Source: Marinobacter sp. SS21 (lineage in GTDB: Bacteria > Pseudomonadota > Gammaproteobacteria > Pseudomonadales > Oleiphilaceae). Taken from it: 64,000 nucleotides of DNA. The stretch is taken from positions 62,001-126,000 of the forward strand of contig NZ_JAQNDA010000005.1 of assembly GCF_028369065.1 (NCBI RefSeq), in the 5' to 3' direction. Below are positions 43,472 through 53,534 of this stretch, one piece after another; the stretch's first letter is position 1; each line of letters opens with the position of its first letter. The notes under the pieces are model-generated. The model saw only the letters and a list, made by a program, of their open reading frames with translations, made no database searches and was not told where the DNA came from. A program made the position numbers and the translations under genes.

Positions 43472-44386
43472 TTGACTGGGGCGATTAATGCGGAGGCAGC
43501 GGAACTGATTGAGCGGTTTTGCGATGCGCTCTGGCTCGAAGAGGGTCTCGGGGGGAATACCCGTTCGGCCTATCGCAGCGACTTGCAGCGTCTGGCGCAA
43601 TGGTGGGCGAATCGTCAGCCCGCCAAGCCGCTATCGGCGGTCACCCGAAGCGATCTGCTGGACTGGATCTCATGGAACATGGCGGAAGGCCGGAAAAGTT
43701 CCACTGCCGCGCGTAGGCTGTCCTGTTTGCGCCGATTCTACCGATATCTGCTGCGAGAGGGGGTGATCGCGGAAGACCCCACGCTTAGCATTGACAGCCC
43801 GAAGTTGCCGAAGCGTTTGCCGGGCACACTCTCCGAATCCGACGTCGAAGCGCTGCTGGACGAACCGGACCCGGATTCCGCCATCGAGCTGCGGGATAAG
43901 GCCATGATGGAGATCCTATACGGTTGTGGTCTGCGGGTAACGGAACTGGTTACCCTGCGGGTAGACCAGGTGAATCTGCGCCAGGGGGTGGTGCGAATCA
44001 CTGGCAAGGGGGGCAAGGATCGCCTCGTGCCGCTAGGGGAGGAGGGCGTCGACTGGCTCTTGCGGTACATGAAAGCCGGCCGCGCCGAGCTGCTGAAGGG
44101 GCGCGCCAGCGATGACCTTTTTCCGGGTAACCGTGCCTCCGCCATGACCCGGCAGGCGTTTTGGCACCGCATAAAACAGTATGCGGTCCGGGCGGGCATT
44201 CACCAGCACTTGTCGCCCCACACCTTGCGCCATGCCTTCGCCACCCACTTATTGAATCATGGTGCCGATCTGCGCGTGGTGCAGATGCTGCTTGGTCACT
44301 CCGATCTGTCCACCACTCAGATTTATACCCATGTTGCACGGCAACGGCTTCAGTCCTTGCATCGTGACCACCACCCGCGAGGTTAG
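43472..44386 (+). CDS. xerD: Site-specific tyrosine recombinase XerD
   Basis: 304 residues. The N-terminal SAM-like domain (LIERFCDALWLEEGLGGNTRSAYRSDLQRL) is followed by the catalytic domain with the Arg of YGCGLRVTEL, HTLRHAFATHLL, LLGHSDLSTTQIYTHV and nucleophile Tyr285. With XerC it resolves chromosome dimers at dif. The first usable start is the TTG at 43472, immediately after an in-frame stop and a G-rich ribosome site; an alternative start may lie a little downstream. It is followed by dsbC, as in Pseudomonas. Confidence 0.96.
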   Translation: MTGAINAEAAELIERFCDALWLEEGLGGNTRSAYRSDLQRLAQWWANRQPAKPLSAVTRSDLLDWISWNMAEGRKSSTAARRLSCLRRFYRYLLREGVIAEDPTLSIDSPKLPKRLPGTLSESDVEALLDEPDPDSAIELRDKAMMEILYGCGLRVTELVTLRVDQVNLRQGVVRITGKGGKDRLVPLGEEGVDWLLRYMKAGRAELLKGRASDDLFPGNRASAMTRQAFWHRIKQYAVRAGIHQHLSPHTLRHAFATHLLNHGADLRVVQMLLGHSDLSTTQIYTHVARQRLQSLHRDHHPRG

Positions 44387-44529
44387 GCAGCGTGCCCCAG
44401 GCTTGGTACAGTGGGTGGCAGCGTAAGGAATGAACTTTTGTCGCCATCTGAGGTCGCAAAAGACCCGGGATTGACCGGAACGGTCCGGTCGGCAGCCCAG
44501 AGCGCTGGGCAACAACAATAGGATCCACT

Positions 44530-45288
44530 ATGTCGAGAACGAAGAATATCGCCCACCGGCTGCCGTCGGTGACCATGGTTCTGGCCCTGGCGGCCAGTGG
44601 TGCCTCCTGGGCGGGGGAGGTGGAAGAGGCCATCGCCAAGCGGCTGTCGGAATCGTTGCCGGCATTGGGGCGGGTGACCGTGGAGCCTTCACAGGCACCG
44701 GGGCTGTATAAGGTGGTGAGTGAGCAGAAGGAGTTGATCTACACCACGGAAGACGGTCAGTTTTTCTTCAGCGGTGAGTTGCTGCAGTTGACGGATGATG
44801 GTCTGGTCAATCTCTCGGAGAGCGCCCGAGCCGACATTCGCGTGGCGTCGCTGGCTGAGCTGGGGCAGGAAGGCATTATCCGCTTCCAGGCCGATGGCGA
44901 AGAGAAAGCGCAGATCAACGTGTTCACCGACATCGACTGTGGCTACTGCCGCAAGCTGCACAGCGAAGTGCCACAGCTCAATGCGCTCGGAATTACCGTT
45001 AATTATTACGCCTTCCCCCGTAGCGGACCCAATACCCCTTCGTTCGCCAAGTACGAGTCGGTTTGGTGCGCCGACGATCAGCAGGCCTCCATGGACGCCG
45101 CCAAGCTGGGCCAGGGTGTCGCATCTGCCAGCTGCGCCAACCCGGTGCTGGAGCAGTATCGGTTGGGGCGGCAGCTGGGTGTTACCGGTACTCCGGCCAT
45201 TGTGCTGGAAGACGGCAACATGATTCGCGGCTATGTGCCTGCGGAACAGTTGGCGAAGGGGCTCGGGCTTTCTGGTGTCGCGCAGTAG
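44530..45288 (+). CDS. dsbC: Periplasmic disulfide isomerase DsbC
   Basis: 252 residues. A signal peptide (about 1-29, ending SGASWAG) is followed by the dimerisation domain and a thioredoxin fold with the catalytic CGYC motif (Cys137 and Cys140, in DIDCGYCRKLH). VTGTPAIVLEDG contains the cis-Pro. DsbC corrects wrong disulfides and is kept reduced by DsbD. AGGATCC lies ahead of the ATG. Between xerD and hom, as in Pseudomonas. Confidence 0.96.
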   Translation: MSRTKNIAHRLPSVTMVLALAASGASWAGEVEEAIAKRLSESLPALGRVTVEPSQAPGLYKVVSEQKELIYTTEDGQFFFSGELLQLTDDGLVNLSESARADIRVASLAELGQEGIIRFQADGEEKAQINVFTDIDCGYCRKLHSEVPQLNALGITVNYYAFPRSGPNTPSFAKYESVWCADDQQASMDAAKLGQGVASASCANPVLEQYRLGRQLGVTGTPAIVLEDGNMIRGYVPAEQLAKGLGLSGVAQ

Positions 45289-45463
45289 ATTAGCGAATCA
45301 GGCAGACGGGACACTAAATCCGCATTTGCTGGCGGTCCTAACACAACTGGCTGCTTAATCGGTATACTAGGCGGCTCCAAAACTACGGAGTCGGCCGAAT
45401 GGCTGTGGTTGACCACCTCAGCGGTTTGCGGGCTTTCCAACCATCAGGAACAGAGGTGAAAGA

Positions 45464-46765
45464 TTGAAAGACGTCAATGTCGGAATCTGCGGGCTGGGTA
45501 CGGTAGGTGGCGGTACCTTTAATGTACTGAACCGGAACGCCAGCCAGATTGCTGGCCGGGCGGGCTGCAATATTCGAATCAGCCGGGTCGCGAGTCGCAC
45601 CGAGCGGACCGATTTCGATCTGGGCGACATTCCTTTCACCACCGACATCTTCGATGTGGTCAATGATCCTGACGTGGACATCGTCATCGAGCTGATCGGC
45701 GGTTATGAAACCGCCAAAGAGCTGGTGATGGCGGCCATCAAGAACGGTAAACACGTGGTCACCGCCAATAAGGCCCTGATCGCCGTGCATGGCAACGAGA
45801 TTTTCGAGGCCGCCGAAGCGAAAGGGGTGATTGTCGCGTTCGAGGCTGGCGTAGCGGGCGGCATCCCGGTCATTAAGGCCATGCGAGAGGGCCTGGCGGC
45901 CAATCGCATCGACTGGATTGCGGGCATCATCAATGGCACTGGCAACTTCATTCTCACCGAAATGCGTGCCGGACGGGAATTTGGCGATGTGCTCAAGGAA
46001 GCGCAGCAGCTCGGGTATGCGGAAGCGGACCCGACCTTTGACGTTGAAGGGATCGACGCCGCCCACAAGCTGACCATCCTCGCCTCCACCGGATTTGGCG
46101 TGCCGTTGCAGTTTGAGCGGGCCTACACCGAGGGCATCTCGAAGATCACCCCATACGACATTGCCCATGCCGAAATGCTCGGCTACCGGATCAAGCATCT
46201 GGGGATCGCACGCCGTCGCGGGAATGGCATTGAGCTGCGCGTGCACCCGACCCTGGTGCCCCAGGGGCATCTGATCGCCCAGGTGGACGGGGTGTTGAAT
46301 GCGGTATTGGTGGACGGCGATGCCGTGGGCCAGACCCTGTATTACGGACCTGGCGCCGGTGATGAGGCAACGGCGTCCGCCGTTATTGCCGACGTCGTGG
46401 ACGTGGCTCGTGCCGTGGCCACCGATAGCTCCCACCGGGTGCCGTATCTGGGCTTCTCCCAGGGCGCGCTGGAAGACTTGCCCGTGCTGCCGATGGAAGA
46501 CATTCAGTCCGCCTACTATTTGCGGATTCAGGCGGAGGACCATCCGGGCGTGCTGGCGAAGGTGGCTTCGATCCTCAGTGAACATGGTATCAATATTGAG
46601 TCCATCGTCCAGAAGGAATCCGAGTTGGAGGATGGCAAGATCCCCGTCATCATCCTGACTCACACCGTACAGGAGCGCCAGGTTAACCGGGCGATCGAGG
46701 ATATCGAGGCGCTGGCCGACATCGTAGGCCAGGTCGTGCGTATCCGTGCAGAAAATTTCAGTTAA
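45464..46765 (+). CDS. hom: Homoserine dehydrogenase
   Basis: 433 residues. N-terminal NAD(P)-binding domain (NVGICGLGTVGGGTFNVLNRN), the catalytic domain with ANKALIAVHGNEIFEAA and GIINGTGNFILTEM, then a C-terminal ACT domain (YYLRIQAEDHPGVLAKVASILSEHGINI) for threonine feedback. It converts aspartate semialdehyde to homoserine. It starts with TTG at 45464, preceded by GAGGTGAAAGA. A possible -10 TATACT is at 45363. The gene is followed 12 bases later by thrC. Confidence 0.97.
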   Translation: MKDVNVGICGLGTVGGGTFNVLNRNASQIAGRAGCNIRISRVASRTERTDFDLGDIPFTTDIFDVVNDPDVDIVIELIGGYETAKELVMAAIKNGKHVVTANKALIAVHGNEIFEAAEAKGVIVAFEAGVAGGIPVIKAMREGLAANRIDWIAGIINGTGNFILTEMRAGREFGDVLKEAQQLGYAEADPTFDVEGIDAAHKLTILASTGFGVPLQFERAYTEGISKITPYDIAHAEMLGYRIKHLGIARRRGNGIELRVHPTLVPQGHLIAQVDGVLNAVLVDGDAVGQTLYYGPGAGDEATASAVIADVVDVARAVATDSSHRVPYLGFSQGALEDLPVLPMEDIQSAYYLRIQAEDHPGVLAKVASILSEHGINIESIVQKESELEDGKIPVIILTHTVQERQVNRAIEDIEALADIVGQVVRIRAENFS

Positions 46766-46777
46766 CAGGAATACAGC

Positions 46778-48178
46778 GTGAGATATATCAGTACACGGGG
46801 CGAGGCCCCCGCCCTGGGGTTTGAGGATGTTCTGCTGACCGGCCTGGCCGGCGATGGTGGTCTCTACGTACCGGAGTCGCTGCCGCACTTCAGCCTGGAG
46901 GAGATCCGCAGCTGGCGTGGTCTGTCATACAGCGAACTCGCCTTCAATGTGATGCACCCGTTCGTCGACGACGCCATTCCGGCGGACGATTTCCGGGCGA
47001 TGCTGGATGAGACCTACCAGAAGTTTTCCCATACGGCGGTTGCTCCGCTGGTGCAGCTGGACTGCAATGAGTGGGTGATGGAACTGTTCCGTGGCCCGAC
47101 TCTGGCGTTCAAGGATTTCGCCTTGCAGTTGCTCGGTCGCCTGCTCGACTATGTGCTGGAGAAGCGCAAGCAACACGTGGTGATCATGGGTGCGACGTCC
47201 GGCGACACCGGGTCCGCGGCCATCGAGGGCTGTCGGCATTGTGAACACGTCGACATCTTTATTCTCCATCCCCATGAGCGGGTGTCCGAAGTGCAGCGTC
47301 GCCAGATGACCACCGTTCTGGGTGACAACATCCACAACATTGCGGTGCGCGGCAACTTCGACGACTGCCAGCGGATGGTCAAGGAAAGTTTCGGTGATCA
47401 GTCGTTCCTGGGGGGCAAGACCCAGCTGGCGGCGGTGAACTCCATCAACTGGGCGCGGATCATGGCCCAGATCGTTTACTACTTCCAGGCGTCTCTCGCC
47501 CTTGGCGGCCCGGATCGCAGTCTGGCGTTCTCGGTGCCGACCGGTAACTTTGGCGATATTTTTGCCGGTTACCTGGCCAAGAAGATGGGATTGCCCATTT
47601 CCCAGCTGGTGATTGCCACTAATCGCAACGACATCCTGCACCGCTTCATGAGCGGCAACAAGTATGAGCAGCACCAGCTGGAACATACCCTGTCGCCGAG
47701 CATGGACATCATGGTGTCCAGTAATTTCGAGCGACTGCTGTTCGACCTGCACGGGCGTGACGGCGCCGCCGTGAGGGATTTGCTGGAACGTGCCCAGCAG
47801 GGCCCTGTGAGCATTGAGGACTATCGCTGGCGCAATGCCCGCAAGCTGTTTGACAGTGACGCGGTGGATGACCGTAACACCTGCGACACCATTCGCCAGG
47901 TGTATGAGCAGAACGAATACCTGCTGGATCCCCACACCGCCATCGGCGTACGCGCGGCCCGGAACTGTCGCCGGGATGCCAGTGTTCCCATGGTTACCCT
48001 GGGCACCGCCCATCCGGCCAAGTTCCCGGATGCCATTGCCGAAGCCGGTTTGAGCGTCAAGCCCCAGCTGCCGGCCCATATGGCCGATCTGTTCGAACGG
48101 GAGGAGCGTTGCACCGTGCTGGACAACGACCTGGCCGCGGTGCAGTCGTTCATGGCTGACCACTGGAAGCACGCTTAA
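46778..48178 (+). CDS. thrC: Threonine synthase
   Basis: 466 residues of the longer ThrC class. MRYISTRGEAPALGFEDVLLTGLAGDGGLYVPE is the typical N terminus. LAFKDFALQLLG holds the pyridoxal-phosphate lysine (about 111), and GATSGDTGSAAIEGC binds the cofactor phosphate. It makes threonine from O-phosphohomoserine. It uses a GTG start. No homoserine kinase gene is in the cluster, so phosphorylation must come from elsewhere, as in Pseudomonas. Confidence 0.97.
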   Translation: MRYISTRGEAPALGFEDVLLTGLAGDGGLYVPESLPHFSLEEIRSWRGLSYSELAFNVMHPFVDDAIPADDFRAMLDETYQKFSHTAVAPLVQLDCNEWVMELFRGPTLAFKDFALQLLGRLLDYVLEKRKQHVVIMGATSGDTGSAAIEGCRHCEHVDIFILHPHERVSEVQRRQMTTVLGDNIHNIAVRGNFDDCQRMVKESFGDQSFLGGKTQLAAVNSINWARIMAQIVYYFQASLALGGPDRSLAFSVPTGNFGDIFAGYLAKKMGLPISQLVIATNRNDILHRFMSGNKYEQHQLEHTLSPSMDIMVSSNFERLLFDLHGRDGAAVRDLLERAQQGPVSIEDYRWRNARKLFDSDAVDDRNTCDTIRQVYEQNEYLLDPHTAIGVRAARNCRRDASVPMVTLGTAHPAKFPDAIAEAGLSVKPQLPAHMADLFEREERCTVLDNDLAAVQSFMADHWKHA

Positions 48179-48194
48179 CGGTAACTTGGTCCCT

Positions 48195-49940
48195 ATGACC
48201 CCGAAAAAGATCGTACGTCGCCCCCTTCCGGCCTCAGCGCCGGAATGGGGTGGGCAAATCCCCCCCCTGCTGCGTCGGCTGTATGCCTCGCGCGGCGTCA
48301 CTTCCGATCAACAACTTAGCTATGCCTTGAAGCAACTGGCGTCGCCGCTGGAACTGCGTGGCATTGAGCGGGCGGTGGCGTTGTTGGCCGAAGCCATTCG
48401 GAGTCATCAGCGGGTGCTGGTGTTGGGCGACTTTGACGCCGATGGCGCCACCAGCACGGCGGTGGCGGTGCTTGGGCTATCGATGCTGGGGCTCGGGGAT
48501 GTGGATTTCCGGGTGCCCAGCCGTTTTGCCGATGGCTATGGCCTGACCCCGGGCATTCTCCATCGGCTGCGGGACGAAGGCGCCTTGCCGGATCTGCTGG
48601 TCACGGTGGATAACGGTATCTCCGCCCTTGAAGGCGTGGCGGTTGCCCGGGAGATGGGGGTTAAGGTGTTGATTACCGATCATCACCTGGCTGGCGAATC
48701 GCTGCCTGACGCTGACGCCATCGTAAACCCCAATCAGCCGGGCTGCCCGTTTCTCAGCAAAAATGCTGCCGGCGTGGGGGTGATGTTCTACGTGCTCACC
48801 GCCCTGCGGCGTCATTTGCGGGAGGCCGGCGACTTGCCCGAGCCCGAGCCCAATTTGGGCTCTCTGCTGGACCTGGTGGCGCTCGGCACCGTGGCCGATG
48901 TGGTGCCTCTGGATCACAACAACCGTATTTTTGTGGAACAGGGGCTGCGCCGCATCCGCCAGGGTCAGGCCCGTCCGGGAATCCTGGCGCTGCTGGAGGT
49001 GGCTGGCCGGGATCACAGCGCCATCAGCGCCACCGATCTCGGGTTTGTGGTCGGGCCGCGCCTCAATGCCGCCGGGCGTCTGGACGACATGAGTGTGGGC
49101 ATTGCCTGTCTGCTTGCGGACGGAGCGGATGAGGCGCGGCGGCTGGCAACCGAGCTGGACACCTTCAATCGTGAACGGCGCACCATCGAGCGGGACATGA
49201 AAAGCCAGGCCCAGGATCTGCTGGCCTCCATGTCGCTGGATCTGGACGGCCTGCCCTGGGGGTTGGCGCTGTTCGATCCCCAGTGGCATCAGGGCGTGAT
49301 CGGTATCCTGGCGGCGCGATTGCGGGAGCAGACCCATCGCCCGGTGATTGCGTTTGCGCCCAGTGAGGATGGCGAGGAGCTCAAAGGCTCTGCGCGGTCG
49401 ATTCCGGGCTTGCACATTCGGGATGTACTGGCGGCGGTGGACACCCGCCACCCTGGCATCCTGAAGAAGTTCGGCGGCCACGCCATGGCCGCTGGCATGA
49501 CCATCGCCGCTCAGGACCTGGAGGCCTTTGCCGCCGCTTTCGATGCAGCGGTACGGGATGCCATCACCGCTGCCGATCTGGAGGCGGTAATCACCACCGA
49601 CGGCCCGTTAGCGCCGGAGGAATTGACCCTGGAAACCGCCAATCTGCTCCGGCGGGCGGGACCCTGGGGACAGCATTTCCCCGAGCCGCTGTTCGACGGT
49701 GAATTCCAGGTCATCAGCCAGCGCGTTGTCGGCCAGAATCATCTCAAGCTGGTGTTGCGCCCGGCCACCGGTGGCGAGGTGGTGGACGCCATTGCCTTCA
49801 ACACCGGGGCCGAGGTGCCGGACTATACCGCAACCGGAGCGCGAGCGGTGTACAAGCCAGATGCCAACACCTTCCGTGGCCGCACTTCGCTGCAGTTGCT
49901 GATCGACTACCTGGAGCCAGCCTCGGCCCCGCTGGGCTGA
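48195..49940 (+). CDS. recJ: Single-strand DNA 5'-3' exonuclease RecJ
   Basis: 581 residues. The DHH phosphoesterase core has DFDADGATST (79-88), VDNGIS, TDHH and LVALGTVADVVPLDH motifs, followed by the DHHA1 domain with GSARSIPGLHIRDVLAAV and GGHAMAAGMTI and a C-terminal OB-like domain. It acts in RecF-type recombination and mismatch repair. The ATG at 48195 is used, with an alternative TTG nine bases upstream. Confidence 0.97.
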   Translation: MTPKKIVRRPLPASAPEWGGQIPPLLRRLYASRGVTSDQQLSYALKQLASPLELRGIERAVALLAEAIRSHQRVLVLGDFDADGATSTAVAVLGLSMLGLGDVDFRVPSRFADGYGLTPGILHRLRDEGALPDLLVTVDNGISALEGVAVAREMGVKVLITDHHLAGESLPDADAIVNPNQPGCPFLSKNAAGVGVMFYVLTALRRHLREAGDLPEPEPNLGSLLDLVALGTVADVVPLDHNNRIFVEQGLRRIRQGQARPGILALLEVAGRDHSAISATDLGFVVGPRLNAAGRLDDMSVGIACLLADGADEARRLATELDTFNRERRTIERDMKSQAQDLLASMSLDLDGLPWGLALFDPQWHQGVIGILAARLREQTHRPVIAFAPSEDGEELKGSARSIPGLHIRDVLAAVDTRHPGILKKFGGHAMAAGMTIAAQDLEAFAAAFDAAVRDAITAADLEAVITTDGPLAPEELTLETANLLRRAGPWGQHFPEPLFDGEFQVISQRVVGQNHLKLVLRPATGGEVVDAIAFNTGAEVPDYTATGARAVYKPDANTFRGRTSLQLLIDYLEPASAPLG

Positions 49941-50095
49941 TTGGCGGGAATCTTCGGTTCTCGCCGTCGGCGCAGGCTGATTTGCCCCCGGATTTCCGTT
50001 AAAATGCCGCGTCTGATCGATTGCGCTCGCGCCACCCTTTTTTGTTAGCTGGTGAATGGCGAGCACCACATTTCCCGAAGGTGAGAAGCGGTTTC

Positions 50096-51191
50096 ATGGA
50101 AATCAATCCCATTGTGACGAAGATTAAAGAACTTCGTGAGCGCACTGATGCGCTTAGGGGGTACCTTTGACTACGACCACCGAAGTGAACGGCTGGTTGA
50201 AGTAGAGCGCGAACTGGAAGAGCCCACGGTGTGGGACAACCCGGAACGGGCCCAGGGGCTGGGCAAGGAGCGTTCGGACCTGGAGCTGATCGTCAAGACC
50301 ATCGACAACCTGACGTCCGGCCTGGAAGACGCCGAAGGCCTGTTGGAAATCGCGGTGGAAGAAGACGACGAAGCCACTGCCGAAGAGATTACCTCCGATC
50401 TCGAAGCGCTTGACGGCGAACTGCAGAAGCTGGAATTCCGGCGCATGTTCTCCGGCGAAATGGACGCCAACAACGCCTACCTCGATATCCAGGCCGGTTC
50501 CGGTGGCACCGAAGCCCAGGACTGGGCCAATATGTTGCTGCGCATGTTTTTGCGCTGGGGTGAGCGCCACGGCTTCAAGACCGAAATTGTCGAAGCCCAG
50601 GACGGTGAGGTTGCCGGCATCAAGAGTGCCACGGTGCATTTCCAAGGCGACTATGCCTATGGCTGGCTGCGTACCGAAACCGGAGTTCACCGTCTGGTGC
50701 GTAAATCCCCGTTCGATTCCGGCAATCGTCGTCACACCTCCTTCTCCTCCGTGTTTGTCTCGCCGGAAGTGGATGACAGCTTCGAGATCGAGATCAACCC
50801 CGCCGATCTGCGGGTTGATGTCTACCGCGCCTCCGGGGCGGGTGGTCAGCACGTTAACCGGACCGAGTCCGCGGTGCGACTGACCCACAACCCCACCGGC
50901 ATCGTGGTGGCCTGTCAGGCCGGTCGCAGTCAGCATCAGAACAAGGACCAGGCCATGAAACAGCTCAAGGCCAAGCTGTTCGAGTTCGAAATGCAGAAGC
51001 GTAACGCCGAGAAGCAGAAACTTGAAGATTCCAAGGCCGACATCGGCTGGGGTAGCCAGATCCGCTCTTATGTCCTCGACGACAGCCGGGTCAAGGACCT
51101 GCGTACCAAGGTGGAAACCAGCAACACCCAGGCCGTGCTGGATGGCGATATCGACAAGTTCATCGAAGCCAGTCTCAAGATGGCACTGTAA
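50096..51191 (+). CDS. prfB: Peptide chain release factor 2, with programmed +1 frameshift
   Basis: About 364 residues once frames are joined. Frame one runs from ATG 50096 through 24 codons ([24 protein letters not shown]) to TGA at 50168-50170. A +1 shift at CTT then reads GAC from 50169 and continues to 51191. The stop-recognition SPF tripeptide ([11 protein letters not shown]) and the GGQ motif ([16 protein letters not shown]) are present. RF2 ends translation at UAA and UGA. Low RF2 makes ribosomes pause at UGA and shift, which feeds back on its own level. It precedes lysS, as in many bacteria. Confidence 0.97.
50156..50171 (+). promoter_or_regulatory. prfB programmed frameshift site
   Basis: AGGGGG (50156-50161) is an internal Shine-Dalgarno sequence, followed by TAC and the slippery CTT TGA C (50165-50171). 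This is the canonical bacterial RF2 arrangement, with the CTT peptidyl-tRNA slipping to TTT. A frame-blind annotation would call two fragments or a frameshift error here. Confidence 0.96.
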
Positions 51192-51247
51192 GCCGAACCG
51201 AGCGATCAACGAATTTACTTTATAGACCCGACTGTTAGTGAGAGACC

Positions 51248-52780
51248 ATGACTGAGCAAACGCCGAACGACGTCCAGCAGGAAGAAAACCGACTGATTGC
51301 AGAACGTCGTGCCAAGCTGGCGGAATTGCGCGAACAAGGTGCGCCGTTCCCCAACGATTTCCGTCGCGACGCCACTGCCGCCGAGTTGCAGGAGCAATAC
51401 GGCGACAAGAGCAAGGAAGAGCTGGAATCGCTGGGCGTCCAGGTGGCGATTGCCGGTCGTTTGATGCTGGATCGCAAGGCCTTCAAAGTGGTTCAGGACA
51501 TGTCCGGCCGGATTCAGATTTACGCCGCCAAGGACATTCAGAAAGCCACCAAACACTGGGACCTGGGGGACATTGTGGGGGTGCGCGGCACCCTGGCCAA
51601 GTCCGGCAAGGGCGATCTCTATGTCAACATGGACGAGTACCGGCTGCTGACCAAATCCCTGCGACCCCTGCCGGAAAAGCACAAGGGTCTGACGGATACC
51701 GAGACTCGCTACCGTCAGCGTTACGTTGACCTGATGACCAACGAGGACAGTCGTCGGGTGTTCCTGGCACGTTCCCAAGTCATCAACTGCATTCGCAATT
51801 ACTTCGCGGCGCGGGATTTCATCGAAGTTGAAACGCCGATGCTGCAGGTGATTCCCGGCGGCGCCACCGCGCGACCGTTCGTCACCCACCACAATGCCCT
51901 GGACATCGACATGTACCTGCGCATCGCGCCGGAGCTGTATCTCAAGCGCCTGGTGGTCGGTGGCTTCGAACGGGTGTTCGAGATCAACCGCAATTTCCGT
52001 AACGAAGGACTGTCCACGCGTCACAACCCTGAGTTCACCATGCTGGAGTTCTATCAGGCCTACGCCGATTACAACGACCTGATGGATCTCACCGAGGATA
52101 TGCTGCGGGAAACCGCCAGGGCGGTCACCGGCGGCGATGTGGTGGTGAACACGCGACCGTTGCCGGACGGTGAGGTGGAGACCATCGAGTACAACTTTGG
52201 TCAGCCGTTCGACCGACTGACCGTGGTGGAGGCGATCCTCAAGTACAACCCGGAACTCACCGCTGAGCAACTGGCGGATGACGCCAGCGCCCGTCAGGTG
52301 GCCGCAGGATTGGGTATCCCGCTGAAAGACAGCTGGGGGCTGGGCAAGGTGCAGATCGAGATCTTCGAGGCCACCGCCGAGCACCGGCTGATGCAGCCCA
52401 CCTTCATCACCGAATACCCCACCGAAGTGTCTCCGCTGGCACGTCGTTCGGACGCCAACCCGTTCGTGACCGAGCGATTCGAGTTCTTCGTCGGGGGGCG
52501 TGAAATCGCCAATGGCTTCTCTGAGCTCAATGACGCCGAAGATCAGGCGGAACGATTCCGCGCCCAGGTGGCGGAGAAGGACGCCGGCGACGACGAGGCG
52601 ATGTTCTACGATGAGGATTACATCACCGCACTGGAATACGGCCTGCCGCCGACGGCTGGCGAGGGCATCGGCATCGACCGGTTGGCCATGTTGTTGACCG
52701 ACTCGCCGTCCATCCGCGACGTGATCCTGTTCCCGGCGATGCGGCCGGAGCATAAGGCCAACACCAGCAAGGACGACTGA
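51248..52780 (+). CDS. lysS: Lysyl-tRNA synthetase (class II)
   Basis: 510 residues. The N-terminal OB-fold anticodon-binding domain (about 60-160) precedes the class II core: motif 1 with [28 protein letters not shown], motif 2 [30 protein letters not shown], motif 3 [30 protein letters not shown]. It loads lysine onto its tRNA. It lies 56 bases after prfB. Its stop is 2 bases before the ung start codon. Confidence 0.98.
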   Translation: MTEQTPNDVQQEENRLIAERRAKLAELREQGAPFPNDFRRDATAAELQEQYGDKSKEELESLGVQVAIAGRLMLDRKAFKVVQDMSGRIQIYAAKDIQKATKHWDLGDIVGVRGTLAKSGKGDLYVNMDEYRLLTKSLRPLPEKHKGLTDTETRYRQRYVDLMTNEDSRRVFLARSQVINCIRNYFAARDFIEVETPMLQVIPGGATARPFVTHHNALDIDMYLRIAPELYLKRLVVGGFERVFEINRNFRNEGLSTRHNPEFTMLEFYQAYADYNDLMDLTEDMLRETARAVTGGDVVVNTRPLPDGEVETIEYNFGQPFDRLTVVEAILKYNPELTAEQLADDASARQVAAGLGIPLKDSWGLGKVQIEIFEATAEHRLMQPTFITEYPTEVSPLARRSDANPFVTERFEFFVGGREIANGFSELNDAEDQAERFRAQVAEKDAGDDEAMFYDEDYITALEYGLPPTAGEGIGIDRLAMLLTDSPSIRDVILFPAMRPEHKANTSKDD

Positions 52781-52782
52781 AG

Positions 52783-53514
52783 GTGAGTTCGGTCCAGGCA
52801 CTGGCATGCCAGCTCCGCTCCGATCGGGGCTGGTCCGAACACCTGGCGGGGGAATTTGAACAGCCCTATATGCAGGCCCTGGCTGACTTCCTGGCGGCCG
52901 AAGAAGCGGCCGGCAAGGTGCTTTACCCGGCCAGCCAGCACTGTTTCAATGCCCTCAACAGCACCCCGCTGGATCAGGTGTCGGTGGTGATTTTGGGTCA
53001 GGACCCCTATCACGGCGCCGGCCAGGCCCACGGCCTGTGCTTTAGTGTGCGCCCGGACGTACCGCCACCGCCCTCTCTGGTCAATATCTTCAAGGAGCAG
53101 CAGGCGGATATTGGTATCACCGTACCGGACCACGGCTGCCTGCAGCCCTGGGCTGAGCAGGGGGTGTTGTTGCTCAACAGTGTGTTGACGGTGGTGCAGG
53201 GTCAGGCGGGCGCCCATCAGGGGCAGGGCTGGGAAACCTTTACCGACCGGGTGATCGATGTCATCAATCGGGAACGGCAGGGCGTGGTGTTTCTGTTATG
53301 GGGCAGTTACGCCCGCAAGAAAGGCCGGATGATTGATCGCCAGTGCCACCTGGTGCTGGAGGGGCCTCATCCGTCGCCGCTGAGTGCCTATCGTGGTTTC
53401 TTCGGTTGTCGGCACTTTTCCCAGGCCAACGACTGGCTGCGGCAACAGGGGCGGCCACCGGTCGATTGGCAGCTGCCGTCGCAGCAAACGCTGTTGACCC
53501 GGTATCGAAAATAG
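52783..53514 (+). CDS. ung: Uracil-DNA glycosylase
   Basis: 243 residues. Catalytic Asp74 in [21 protein letters not shown], the tetrad PPPPSL, and the leucine-loop [14 protein letters not shown] with its catalytic His are intact. It removes uracil from DNA to begin base-excision repair. It uses GTG at 52783 right after lysS, so they are likely cotranscribed. The pairing with lysS is unusual compared with E. coli. It is convergent with the HDOD gene, 20 bases away. Confidence 0.97.
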   Translation: MSSVQALACQLRSDRGWSEHLAGEFEQPYMQALADFLAAEEAAGKVLYPASQHCFNALNSTPLDQVSVVILGQDPYHGAGQAHGLCFSVRPDVPPPPSLVNIFKEQQADIGITVPDHGCLQPWAEQGVLLLNSVLTVVQGQAGAHQGQGWETFTDRVIDVINRERQGVVFLLWGSYARKKGRMIDRQCHLVLEGPHPSPLSAYRGFFGCRHFSQANDWLRQQGRPPVDWQLPSQQTLLTRYRK

Positions 53515-53534
53515 CCATGCCAGGCCGCGGCTGA

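Noticed and set aside
45383..48301. Long minus-strand frames over hom and thrC
   Set aside because: These are antisense shadows of well-conserved genes with GC-rich codons.
50136..51191. prfB as a truncated gene starting after the TGA
   Set aside because: The upstream 24 codons match the RF2 N terminus and the frameshift signal is intact, so the gene is whole.
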